A DNA stretch of 41,508 nucleotides, from assembly GCA_902519625.1 (NCBI GenBank), contig CABYKS010000006.1, positions 1 through 41,508 on the forward strand, given 5' to 3'. The stretch comes from an uncultured Pelagibacteraceae bacterium. GTDB lineage: Bacteria; Pseudomonadota; Alphaproteobacteria; Pelagibacterales; Pelagibacteraceae. A program made the translations under genes and the position numbers. Shown one piece after another: positions 1-8,873 of the stretch. Under the pieces are notes generated by a model. The model saw only the letters and a program-made list of their open reading frames with translations. It ran no database searches and was not told the origin of the DNA. How positions within the stretch are numbered: position 1 is the stretch's first letter; the number at the start of each line of letters is the position of its first letter.

Positions 1-2
1 AT

Positions 3-257
3 ATGGCAGTAAATACCACAGGAAATAAAAACTTAGATTCTATTCAGACTAGCGAATTATGTCTTGATGCCATGAGGTTTTCCAAAGAAGTTCTTAAAAA
101 AAATGGAATATTTGTGTCTAAAATTTTTATAGGCTCTACATTTAATGAAATTATTGATGAATCAAAAAAAATATTTAAAAAAAATAAAGTTTTTAAACCT
201 AGTGCCAGTAGAAAAGAGTCCAAAGAAAGTTTTATAGTTTGTAGTGTGCTACGTTAG
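3..257 (+). CDS. rlmE: 23S rRNA (uridine-2'-O)-methyltransferase RlmE/FtsJ, C-terminal fragment (5' truncated by window edge)
   Basis: MAVNTTGNKNLDS...ELCLDAMRFSKEVLKKNGIFVSKIF and terminal KPSASRKESKESFIV match the RrmJ/RlmE C-terminal half; the catalytic N-terminus lies outside the window. Confidence 0.88.
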   Translation: MAVNTTGNKNLDSIQTSELCLDAMRFSKEVLKKNGIFVSKIFIGSTFNEIIDESKKIFKKNKVFKPSASRKESKESFIVCSVLR

Positions 258-296
258 TTACTCTTTTTTTTTTTAAAGAATCATATATACAAGGAC

Positions 297-1361
297 ATGG
301 ATCCCATAAAAGAAGCTCTCACATATGATGATGTGCTACTTGCACCAAAATACTCAGAAATTCTTCCTTCAGAAACAAAAATAGAAACAAAATTATCAAA
401 CAATTTAAGTCTTAAAATACCCATAATTTCTTCTGCGATGGATACAGTAACTGAATCAAGTATGGCTATCGAAATTGCAAAGTTAGGAGGAATAGGAGTT
501 ATTCATAGAAACTTAGATATAAAAAATCAAATTTTAGAAGTCAAAAAAGTTAAATCTAAAAAATTAAAAGTAGGGGCTGCTGTGGGTGCCGGCCTGCTTG
601 AAATTAAAAGAGCCGAAGCATTACTTAAAGAAAAAATTGACTTAATTGTTGTAGACACTGCTCATGGTCATACAAAAAAGGTAGCTGAAATAATAAAAAA
701 AATTAAAGAATTAAAATCAAAAAAAACCACTCTATGTGCAGGAAATATTGCCACAGCTGAAGCGGCTAAATTTTTATCTAAACTAGGTGTTGACGCAATT
801 AAAGTAGGTATCGGTCCAGGATCAATTTGCACAACAAGGCTTGTTGCTGGCATTGGTGTTCCTCAATTGAGCGCAATATTAGCTGCAAAAAAAGGTCTAG
901 GAAAAAAAAAAATTACGCTCATTGCCGATGGAGGCATTAAGTTTTCTGGCGATATATCAAAAGCGTTAGCAGCCGGAGCAGATGCTGTAATGATAGGTTC
1001 ATTATTTGCTGGGTCAAAAGAATCCCCGGGAAAATTAATAAAAAAAAATGGTAAATATTTTAAAAGTTTTAGAGGAATGGGATCAATAGGTGCGATGAAC
1101 AAAGGTTCAGCTGATAGATACTTTCAAAAAAAACAAAAAGATCCATCCAAGTATGTACCAGAGGGTGTTGAAGGTTTAGTAAAATATAAAGGATCAGTTG
1201 AAAAAATTATTTATCAATTAATTGGGGGATTAAAATCATCAATGGGATACTTAGGATCAAAAAATATTAATGATTTAAGAAACAAACCTAAATTTGTTAA
1301 AATAACTAAAGCTGGTTTTTATGAAAGTATGGTACATAATATAGATCAAGTTTTAAAATAA
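297..1361 (+). CDS. guaB: Inosine-5'-monophosphate dehydrogenase lacking CBS domains
   Basis: [30 protein letters not shown], catalytic [33 protein letters not shown]; 354 aa with no Bateman insert. Confidence 0.96.
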   Translation: MDPIKEALTYDDVLLAPKYSEILPSETKIETKLSNNLSLKIPIISSAMDTVTESSMAIEIAKLGGIGVIHRNLDIKNQILEVKKVKSKKLKVGAAVGAGLLEIKRAEALLKEKIDLIVVDTAHGHTKKVAEIIKKIKELKSKKTTLCAGNIATAEAAKFLSKLGVDAIKVGIGPGSICTTRLVAGIGVPQLSAILAAKKGLGKKKITLIADGGIKFSGDISKALAAGADAVMIGSLFAGSKESPGKLIKKNGKYFKSFRGMGSIGAMNKGSADRYFQKKQKDPSKYVPEGVEGLVKYKGSVEKIIYQLIGGLKSSMGYLGSKNINDLRNKPKFVKITKAGFYESMVHNIDQVLK

Positions 1362-1366
1362 AATAT

Positions 1367-1798
1367 ATGCAAAAAATAATAAAATATTTTCTAATAATAT
1401 TCATTTTATTTAATATCCAAGCTTTTGCTAAAGAAAACTTTTTTCAAGAAGCAAAAATATTATTTGAAGAAGGAAAAATTGAAGAATCAAAATTTCTTTT
1501 TCAAAGAAATATAGTTTTTAATCCAAAAGACCCAAAATCTTATTTATATTTAGCAAAAATTTTTGAAAGAGAAGAAAATGAGATTGAAGAAGAAAAAAAT
1601 ATAAATACAACACTTTTATTAGAACCAGATAATGAAGAAGCTATGTATATGTTGATAGATATGAAATTAGAAAAATCGGATATACAGATGGTAGAAGAGC
1701 TTAGAGATAAATTTAAAATTATTTGTAATTCTTTATGTTCCAAGATTGAGTCTATCGAAGAAAGATTAAGCAATATTGATGTTAATAATGGATCTTGA
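1367..1798 (+). CDS. Small secreted/periplasmic TPR-repeat protein
   Basis: Hydrophobic N-terminal signal-like segment followed by TPR-like helices ([39 protein letters not shown]); lies between guaB and guaA. Confidence 0.7.
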   Translation: MQKIIKYFLIIFILFNIQAFAKENFFQEAKILFEEGKIEESKFLFQRNIVFNPKDPKSYLYLAKIFEREENEIEEEKNINTTLLLEPDNEEAMYMLIDMKLEKSDIQMVEELRDKFKIICNSLCSKIESIEERLSNIDVNNGS

Positions 1799-3353
1799 GA
1801 AAAATCTTACCAAGATTTTAATCATAGATTATGGATCACAATTTACACAGCTTATAGCTAGAAGAATTAGAGAACTTGGTGTTTATTCAAGAATAATTAG
1901 CCATAATAAAATTAAATTGAAAGATATATTAAATAATAATGTAGGTGGCTTAATTTTATCAGGAGGTCCCCTAAATGTTTATCAATCTAATAAAATAAAA
2001 TTTGATAAAAGAATTTTCAATTTAGGCATTCCAATTCTAGGAATATGCTTTGGGCATCAAATATTATCAAAAAACCTAGGGGGCAAAGTAAAAGGATCGA
2101 AATACAGAGAATTTGGTTTAGCAACTATTAAAAAGAAAAATAAAAGCTTACTGACAAGAGGTTTTTTTAATAATAAAAATACATGTAATGTTTGGATGAG
2201 CCACTCCGATGAGGTTTCTAAGCTTCCTAAAGCATTTTCAGTCATAGCATCAACAAATAATTCAAAGTTTGCAATGATTGAAAATTATAAAAAAAAAATA
2301 TTTGGAATTCAATTTCATCCAGAAGTTACTCATACTAAAAATGGAAAAAAAATATTAAGCAATTTTGTTTTTTCCATTTGTAAATTAAAAAGAAATTGGT
2401 CATCAAAACAGCAAAAAACAAAATTAATTAAACAGGTTAAAAATCAAGTAAAAAATTCAAAAGTAATTTGTGCTTTATCAGGAGGCGTTGATAGCAGTGT
2501 AGTGGCCAAGTTATTAAAAGAAGCTATAGGAAATAAACTAATCTGTATATTTGTTAATACGGGTTTATTGAGAAAAGCTGAAGAAAAACAAGTAGTTAGT
2601 ACTTTTAAAAAAAAACTTAAAATCAATCTCATTTATGTAAATGCAAAAAATATATTTTTATCTAAACTTAAAAATGTTTCAGATCCTGAAAAAAAAAGAA
2701 AAATAATTGGAAATTTATTTATTAAAATTTTTGAAAAGCATGCGAGAAAAATAAAAAAAATAAAATTTTTAGCACAAGGAACTCTTTACCCTGATTTAAT
2801 AGAGAGCAAATCCGTTACTGGAAGCCAAACTTCAAAAATAAAATCACACCATAATGTTGGAGGTTTGCCTAAAAAAATGAAACTTCAATTAGTTGAACCA
2901 TTAAAATATTTATTTAAAGATGAAGTTAGAAAACTTGGTTTAGAATTAAAACTAGGAAAAGAAATTGTTTTAAGACATCCATTTCCTGGGCCTGGTCTTG
3001 CCATAAGAATGCCTGGAACTATTACAGATAAAAAAATAAAAATTCTTCAAGAAGCAGATTATATTTTTATAAGAGAATTAAAAAAACATAATTTATATAA
3101 TAAAATCTGGCAAGCTTATGCAGCTTTATTACCAGTTAAAACAGTTGGTGTGATGGGTGACAATAGAACTTATGAATATATATGTTTACTTAGGGCAATT
3201 ACCTCAGAAGATGGAATGACTGCTGATTTTTTTAATTTTAATAAAAATTTCATGCAACTTGTATCAAATAAAATAATTAATAATATAAGGGGCATAAATA
3301 GAGTAGTTTACGATGTAACATCAAAACCGCCAAGCACTATTGAACTAGAATGA
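1788..3353 (+). CDS. guaA: GMP synthase (glutamine-hydrolysing); ORF track starts at 1776 but MDLEKN... at 1788 is also a plausible start
   Basis: GATase motif GICFGHQ, HPEVTHT, ATP-PPase motif [11 protein letters not shown]-terminal [13 protein letters not shown]. Confidence 0.96.
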   Translation: MDLEKNLTKILIIDYGSQFTQLIARRIRELGVYSRIISHNKIKLKDILNNNVGGLILSGGPLNVYQSNKIKFDKRIFNLGIPILGICFGHQILSKNLGGKVKGSKYREFGLATIKKKNKSLLTRGFFNNKNTCNVWMSHSDEVSKLPKAFSVIASTNNSKFAMIENYKKKIFGIQFHPEVTHTKNGKKILSNFVFSICKLKRNWSSKQQKTKLIKQVKNQVKNSKVICALSGGVDSSVVAKLLKEAIGNKLICIFVNTGLLRKAEEKQVVSTFKKKLKINLIYVNAKNIFLSKLKNVSDPEKKRKIIGNLFIKIFEKHARKIKKIKFLAQGTLYPDLIESKSVTGSQTSKIKSHHNVGGLPKKMKLQLVEPLKYLFKDEVRKLGLELKLGKEIVLRHPFPGPGLAIRMPGTITDKKIKILQEADYIFIRELKKHNLYNKIWQAYAALLPVKTVGVMGDNRTYEYICLLRAITSEDGMTADFFNFNKNFMQLVSNKIINNIRGINRVVYDVTSKPPSTIELE

Positions 3354-4129
3354 TTTCAAAAATAAAAAAAATATTAAAAAAGAAAAATAAGTCTAAGATT
3401 ATATGTTTAACCTCATATTCAAAAAATATTGCTGAGGCAATTGATCCATATGCCGATATAATTTTAGTAGGAGATTCGCTAGGTTCAGTTCTTTATAATT
3501 ATTCTACTACAAGAAAAGTCACCTTAAATCAGATGATAGAACATTCTAAAAGTGCGAGATTAGGGATTAAAAATAGTTTAATGGTTGTTGATATGCCATA
3601 CAAAACATATTCAAACAAAAGAATAGCCCTTAAAAATGCAAAAAGAATTATGAAAGAAACAAAATGTGATGCAGTTAAAATAGAAGGCGGATCATCAATT
3701 ATTAAAATAGTAGAGCATTTAATTAAAAATAAAATTCCTTTGATGGGTCACTTAGGAATATTACCTCAGACTGTTAGAGGAAAATTTAAATTTAAAGGAA
3801 AAAAAATTAAAGAAAGAAATCAAATTTTTAAAGATGCCAAGTTGCTTCAGGATAAGGGTGTATTTTCTATTGTCTTAGAATGTGTAGAAACGACACTCGC
3901 AAAACAAATTACTAAATCTTTAGAAATTCCAACTATAGGCATTGGTTCATCTCAAAATTGTGATGGACAAGTTCTAGTTATTGATGATTTAATAGGATTA
4001 AATGAAACAAAAACAAAATTCGTTAAAAAATTTGGACGAATTAAAAATAATATCTCTCAAGCTGTTAGAAATTTTAAAAAAGAAGTTTTAAGTAAAAAAT
4101 ATCCAACAAAAAAATATTCTTATAATTAG
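3350..4129 (+). CDS. panB: 3-methyl-2-oxobutanoate hydroxymethyltransferase (ketopantoate hydroxymethyltransferase)
   Basis: [54 protein letters not shown]. Confidence 0.95.
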   Translation: MISKIKKILKKKNKSKIICLTSYSKNIAEAIDPYADIILVGDSLGSVLYNYSTTRKVTLNQMIEHSKSARLGIKNSLMVVDMPYKTYSNKRIALKNAKRIMKETKCDAVKIEGGSSIIKIVEHLIKNKIPLMGHLGILPQTVRGKFKFKGKKIKERNQIFKDAKLLQDKGVFSIVLECVETTLAKQITKSLEIPTIGIGSSQNCDGQVLVIDDLIGLNETKTKFVKKFGRIKNNISQAVRNFKKEVLSKKYPTKKYSYN

Positions 4130-4737
4130 AAGAATTTTTTAAACGACTTATTTATCTCCAAGATATCCAAATCTCCCAATCCACCAATGATTAATTGAAT
4201 AGCCACAATTAATATTACAATTAATCCAAGATAACCAAACCATTGATGCTTTTTAATTTTCTCTGCAAAAAACCTAGCAAGTGTTACTACAAGAAGGACT
4301 GAAAGCACCAATCCAAAGATCATTAAGTTAAAGTTGTGCTTTGAAGCAGCAACTACAGCTATTACATTATCAAAACTTAAAGTGATATCAGCCAATAAAA
4401 CTTTATAAACACTTTGAATATATGAAGGTTCTTTAGATACCTTAGTGGGTGACTTAATTTTTTTTAAATTGAATAAATCTTTTCTAAGATCATTAATAAT
4501 CCATATTAAAAGTAGTCCTCCTATAATTTTAACATAAGCAAATCCAAATAAATAAGATGCAAAAAAAGCAAAAATTATTCTAAATATAAGAGCGCCTAAA
4601 ACTCCCCACATAATTATTTGATTTCGATGCTTTGGAGCAAAGCTTGCCGCTATCATGCCAATAATTATGGCGTTATCAGCTGCCATAATGACATCGATAA
4701 AAATTATCTGAGTAAGTATTATAGACTGTTCAATCAA
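4126..4737 (-). CDS. TerC family integral membrane protein (YjbE-like)
   Basis: IDVIMAADNAIIIGM and ADITLSFDNVIAVVAA repeats, multiple TM helices. Confidence 0.87.
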   Translation of the reverse strand: MIEQSIILTQIIFIDVIMAADNAIIIGMIAASFAPKHRNQIIMWGVLGALIFRIIFAFFASYLFGFAYVKIIGGLLLIWIINDLRKDLFNLKKIKSPTKVSKEPSYIQSVYKVLLADITLSFDNVIAVVAASKHNFNLMIFGLVLSVLLVVTLARFFAEKIKKHQWFGYLGLIVILIVAIQLIIGGLGDLDILEINKSFKKFF

Positions 4738-4746
4738 TATTTATTA

Positions 4747-5238
4747 TTAATACTTTGATTTCTTCGTTCCTTCAATAATTTCCTTTAATTCTTTGTATTC
4801 TTCACAGTTACAATTAATTAAAACATTTAATCTTTCCTTAGCAAGCTTAATTCTATTAGTAGCAACATAGAGTTCACCTAAATACTCATTAATTCCAACA
4901 TGATTTGGTTCTATTGCTAGACCTTCAAGGTAATAAATTTCTCCTTTTTCAAACTCTCCAAGTTTTCTCGAAGTAAATCCTAAATAATTTAAAGTGTCAG
5001 GATTATTTGGTTTTTTCTTATTAGATACTAATAATAATTTTAAAGCTTTTTTGTATCTTTTCTCTGCCTTATCAGGCTTACCTTTCTTATCATATTTTTT
5101 TGCTGATTTGATTAGACTAACCGCTTTTTCATAATCTGATTTTATTTTGCTACTACCATTACTTGATGAGCTGGCAGATAAGGAATAATTAGCAAAACCG
5201 AAAATAAATATAAAAATTAATAAAAATTTTTTTATCAT
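4747..5238 (-). CDS. Exported TPR-repeat protein
   Basis: Signal-like N-terminus; TPR repeats (NPDTLNYLGFTSRKLGEFEKGEIYYLEGLAIEPNHVGINEYLGELYVATNRIKLAKERL). Confidence 0.75.
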   Translation of the reverse strand: MIKKFLLIFIFIFGFANYSLSASSSSNGSSKIKSDYEKAVSLIKSAKKYDKKGKPDKAEKRYKKALKLLLVSNKKKPNNPDTLNYLGFTSRKLGEFEKGEIYYLEGLAIEPNHVGINEYLGELYVATNRIKLAKERLNVLINCNCEEYKELKEIIEGTKKSKY

Positions 5239-6011
5239 TAGTTAAACTTTTTCATAGCACTTAATGGTTTTAATATAAGTCCATTTTCAACCAAATTTAA
5301 TTTTATAGATTTGGCTGTATTTAAAGAGCTTACATTATCACCATGTATGCAAACAGAGTCGATCTCGCAAGGTATCTGTTTTCCACTGTGACAATTTAGT
5401 GCCTGATTTTTAACCATACTAAGAACATGTTTTTTGGCTTCTTCAGGATTAGTGATTAATGCATGAGGTTTTTTTCTTGATACAAGATTGCCATCGTCTT
5501 CATAGTTTCTATCAGCAAATATTTCACAGGCTATCTTCATATTAAGTTTTTTTGCTGCTTCTTCCATTTTAGAACCTGTTGGAACTAAATAAATTAATTC
5601 TTTACTTATTTCATTGATAGCTTTTGCGAGAGTAGTTGCTAGCTCAATATCTTCACATGCCATGTTATTCAGTGCACCGTGAGGTTTAATGTGTGTGACA
5701 TTTTCTCCATGTTTTATTGCTATATTCTCTAAGATTTCGTATTGATCGATAATAAGTTTTCTAATCTCATTGTTAGACAAATTCATTCTTTCTCTCCCGA
5801 AATTTTCAGGATCTTTGAATGAAGGATGAGCTCCAATACTTACACCATTATTTTTGGATATTTTTATTACCTCATTCATTGTGTCTTCATCTCCTGCATG
5901 ATATCCACAAGCTATATTAGCTGAATTAACAATCTTAAGTAACTCTGGATCACTTTCATTTGAATGAAGCTTTGATTTTTCTCCCAAATCACAATTGATA
6001 TTAATTTCCAT
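5238..6011 (-). CDS. pxpA: 5-oxoprolinase subunit A (LamB/YcsF family); ORF track extends to 6047 but family start is MEININCDLGE at 6011
   Basis: INCDLGE, NIACGYHAGD, GAHPSFKDPENFGRERM, THIKPHGALNNM, FADRNYEDDGNLVSR, VCIHGDN. Confidence 0.92.
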   Translation of the reverse strand: MEININCDLGEKSKLHSNESDPELLKIVNSANIACGYHAGDEDTMNEVIKISKNNGVSIGAHPSFKDPENFGRERMNLSNNEIRKLIIDQYEILENIAIKHGENVTHIKPHGALNNMACEDIELATTLAKAINEISKELIYLVPTGSKMEEAAKKLNMKIACEIFADRNYEDDGNLVSRKKPHALITNPEEAKKHVLSMVKNQALNCHSGKQIPCEIDSVCIHGDNVSSLNTAKSIKLNLVENGLILKPLSAMKKFN

Positions 6012-6039
6012 AATATTAATAGTAGGAGTATAACATGTC

Positions 6040-6714
6040 ATGATCAAAAATATAACAAATCTTGGTGACGCAGCAGTGTACTGTGATTTTGGTAATCAAA
6101 TCGATCAAGAAACTAATTTAAATGTAATTAAATATTTTAAGAATTTAAAAGAACTTAAAATAGAAGGTATAACAAATTTAACTCCTTCTTATAATAAATT
6201 AATAGTTTCATTTGAACCATCTGTTACTAATTATGAAAAATTAAAGAATAAAATTATAGATTTAAAATTACATAATAAAGAAAATCAAAATAGCAAATTA
6301 ATTAAAATTCCTATTTGTATTGATGAAGAGTTTTCATTAGATATAAAAAGATTAACCAAAGAGCTTAAAATGAAATATGATCAAATTTATAATTCATTTT
6401 TTGATAAAGAATATTATTGTTACATGACAGGTTTTATAGCTGGTATGCCTTTTTTAGGAGATACCAGGGAAAATATAAGATTAAATAGATTGGAGACACC
6501 AAGAGTAAAAGTTCCCAAGGGTTCAATTGGTATAACTGAACAATTTTGTAATATTTATACATACGAAAGCCCAGGTGGATGGAATATTATTGGCAATACT
6601 CCTGTTAAAATTTTTGACAAATCTAATCAAGAAAATCCTGCATTAATTAATCCTGGTGACAGAGTAACATTTTACAAGATCAGCAAACAAGAATATCAAA
6701 AATATAATGAGTAA
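6040..6714 (+). CDS. pxpB: 5-oxoprolinase subunit B (KipI-like)
   Basis: YYCYMTGFIAGMPFLGD, RLETPRVKVPKGSIGI, YTYESPGGWNIIGNTP, NPGDRVTF. Confidence 0.92.
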   Translation: MIKNITNLGDAAVYCDFGNQIDQETNLNVIKYFKNLKELKIEGITNLTPSYNKLIVSFEPSVTNYEKLKNKIIDLKLHNKENQNSKLIKIPICIDEEFSLDIKRLTKELKMKYDQIYNSFFDKEYYCYMTGFIAGMPFLGDTRENIRLNRLETPRVKVPKGSIGITEQFCNIYTYESPGGWNIIGNTPVKIFDKSNQENPALINPGDRVTFYKISKQEYQKYNE

Positions 6715-7657
6715 AAATTATTTTGAAATACTTAGACCAGGAATTAATTCTACATTTCAAGACTTAGGTAGATTTAACCAACACCATATTGGAATCCCAA
6801 TGAGTGGTGCGATGGATAAAAGAAATTACTTGATAGGAAATAAATTAGTTGGAAATAATAATAATATTTCTGCTATAGAATTTGCATATCAAGGTCCATT
6901 ATTAAAACTACAATCTACAAAAGTAATTTGTGCTGTTACAGGAAATGTAAATTTTAAAATATTAAGAGCTAACTCAAAGATAGAAGAGGGAGAATGTTAT
7001 AAAACATTTGAGCTAAATGCTGGTGATCAGATCGATGTTATATCAACGAATAAATCAGTCTATGGTTATTTTTTTATAAATGGAGGTTTTGAAATAGAAT
7101 CATTTTGGAAAAGTTTTTCGATAAATACTATGGCACAGATAGGACCAAATGATGGTACCAAATTTAGTTTAAATCAAAAATTATTTATTAAAAATAAAGA
7201 AAGTAAATTTCATAAAAAAAGAATTGAGTATTTAAACTCAAAAATTGAATTTATTAGAGTATTAAGAGGAACAAATTTTAACTATTTCTCAGAAGAAGGA
7301 ACAAATAACTTCTTTAACAAAGAATTCACAGTATCAAAACTTACAGATAGAATGGGTATGAGAATTGAAGGTCCAAAAATTGAAAATATTGTCGAAACAA
7401 ATATTAAATCAGAAGGATTAATAAAAGGAGTTATCCAAGTCCCAGGAGATGGGAATCCAATTATTATGTTATCTGATTATGGAACAGTTGGCGGCTATCC
7501 AAAGATTGCTGTAGTTATATCCGCAGATCATGATAGACTAACCCAATTAACTCCTGGATCAAAAATCAAATTTAAATTAGTCGAATTGAACGAAGCAGAA
7601 AATCTTTACAAACTATATGAAATTGAAACTAAAAATATATTAAATCAAATAAGATGA
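6707..7657 (+). CDS. pxpC: 5-oxoprolinase subunit C (KipA-like, biotin-dependent carboxylase-like domain)
   Basis: ILRPGINSTFQDLGRFNQHHIGIPMSGAMD, DRMGMRIEGP, SEGLIKGVIQVPGDGNPIIMLSDYGTVGGYPKIAVV. Confidence 0.92.
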   Translation: MSKNYFEILRPGINSTFQDLGRFNQHHIGIPMSGAMDKRNYLIGNKLVGNNNNISAIEFAYQGPLLKLQSTKVICAVTGNVNFKILRANSKIEEGECYKTFELNAGDQIDVISTNKSVYGYFFINGGFEIESFWKSFSINTMAQIGPNDGTKFSLNQKLFIKNKESKFHKKRIEYLNSKIEFIRVLRGTNFNYFSEEGTNNFFNKEFTVSKLTDRMGMRIEGPKIENIVETNIKSEGLIKGVIQVPGDGNPIIMLSDYGTVGGYPKIAVVISADHDRLTQLTPGSKIKFKLVELNEAENLYKLYEIETKNILNQIR

Positions 7658-8511
7658 ATTTTTTAAATAAGGTTCCAGGTCCTTTTCTAGTATTTTTAGG
7701 TGCATGCACATTAAGTTTTGGTGGATTAATTGTTAAATCATTTGAAGGAGCAAATCTTTGGCAAATTTTATTTTGGAGATCAGTATTTTTTTCGATCGTA
7801 GTTTTGTTTTTTTTATTATTAAATTATAAAAAAAATTTTTTTAATTCTATTTATAAAATAGGCTTACCAGGTTTTTTTGGTGGAATAGTTTTATCCTGTG
7901 GGTATGCAGGATATGTTTTTGCCATGTATAATACAACTGTAGCAAATGCTAATTTTATTATTCAAACTCAAACCATTTTCCTAGCTATATTTGGTTATAT
8001 ATTTCTCAAAGAAAAAATATCAATCTTAACAATCACTTCAATTGTTCTTGCATTTAGCGGTATTTTTTTAATGCTTGGCGGTTCTTTAAATTCTGGACAA
8101 ATGATTGGGAATATTGCTGCATTTATAATGCCTATTTCGTTTGCTGTCCTTATATTAACTGTAAGAAAATATCCAAATGTAGATATGATACCATTACAAT
8201 TAATTGCAGGTATCGGTGCAATTATTCTGGGATATTTGTTTTCATCACAAATTATAGTTTCTTCTTACGATATATTTTTAGGATTTATTGCAGGCTTTTT
8301 TCAGGTAGGGTTAGGTTTCATATTTATAACAGTTGGTGCAAAAACTACCCCTTCAGCATTAGTTGGAATCATTATGTTGACTGAAGCTATTCTAGGACCA
8401 CTTTGGGCCTGGTTATTTATAAATGAAACTCCACCTTTAGTTGTTTTAGTCGGAGGATCTATTGTTTTATCTGCGGTTGTATTGCAATTCTTTAACCGTA
8501 AAATTGTATAA
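7654..8511 (+). CDS. EamA/DMT-family transporter
   Basis: About 10 hydrophobic helices in two repeated EamA halves; overlaps pxpC stop by 4 nt. Confidence 0.85.
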   Translation: MNFLNKVPGPFLVFLGACTLSFGGLIVKSFEGANLWQILFWRSVFFSIVVLFFLLLNYKKNFFNSIYKIGLPGFFGGIVLSCGYAGYVFAMYNTTVANANFIIQTQTIFLAIFGYIFLKEKISILTITSIVLAFSGIFLMLGGSLNSGQMIGNIAAFIMPISFAVLILTVRKYPNVDMIPLQLIAGIGAIILGYLFSSQIIVSSYDIFLGFIAGFFQVGLGFIFITVGAKTTPSALVGIIMLTEAILGPLWAWLFINETPPLVVLVGGSIVLSAVVLQFFNRKIV

Positions 8512-8561
8512 TAATTTTATATCTTGTTAAAAATTTTTTTCATTTATGGTATAAGATTCTT

Positions 8562-8738
8562 ATGTCTTTAATTAAAGACTTATCAAAAGAAAAAAAACAA
8601 ATAGACGTCCAAATTAAAAAAATAACAAAGGCAAGATTGAACGACAGAACATCGAGTTCATGGACTAGTTTAAGATCATTAAAGAAAAAAAAGTTAGCTC
8701 TAAAAGATAAAATTGCCTCAATAGCTAAAACTCACTAA
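8562..8738 (+). CDS. Small DUF465/YdcH-like coiled protein (58 aa), not in supplied ORF track
   Basis: Hand translation: MSLIKDLSKEKKQIDVQIKKITKARLNDRTSSSWTSLRSLKKKKLALKDKIASIAKTH*; the LRSLKKKKLALKDKI pattern resembles DUF465. Confidence 0.65.
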   Translation: MSLIKDLSKEKKQIDVQIKKITKARLNDRTSSSWTSLRSLKKKKLALKDKIASIAKTH

Positions 8739-8873
8739 TTTAGCTATTTAATTAGACTTTATTTGAAACTCAAACTATTAATTTAGTTGGAAGGGCTTTA
8801 TTTTCTATGTTAGAAATATTTTAAGATAGGGACTAAGGTTTATATTATTACCTGGAGAAAATCATAAAAATTG

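Noticed and set aside
668-1102. Minus-strand ORFs 668..853 and 863..1102
   Set aside because: Antisense shadows of guaB; no family resemblance, and the coding sense frame is unambiguous.
1540-2632. Minus-strand ORFs 1540..1773, 2057..2245 and 2444..2632
   Set aside because: Antisense to the TPR gene and guaA; low-complexity hydrophobic/Ser-rich translations typical of AT-rich shadow frames.
4738-4746. Possible Mn2+ (yybP-ykoY) riboswitch ahead of the TerC gene
   Set aside because: Only about 9 nt separates the upstream TPR stop and the TerC start, so an aptamer cannot fit outside coding sequence.
5131-5190. Ser-rich stretch in the TPR protein (SASSSSNGSSK)
   Set aside because: Ordinary low-complexity linker after a signal peptide; no independent signal.
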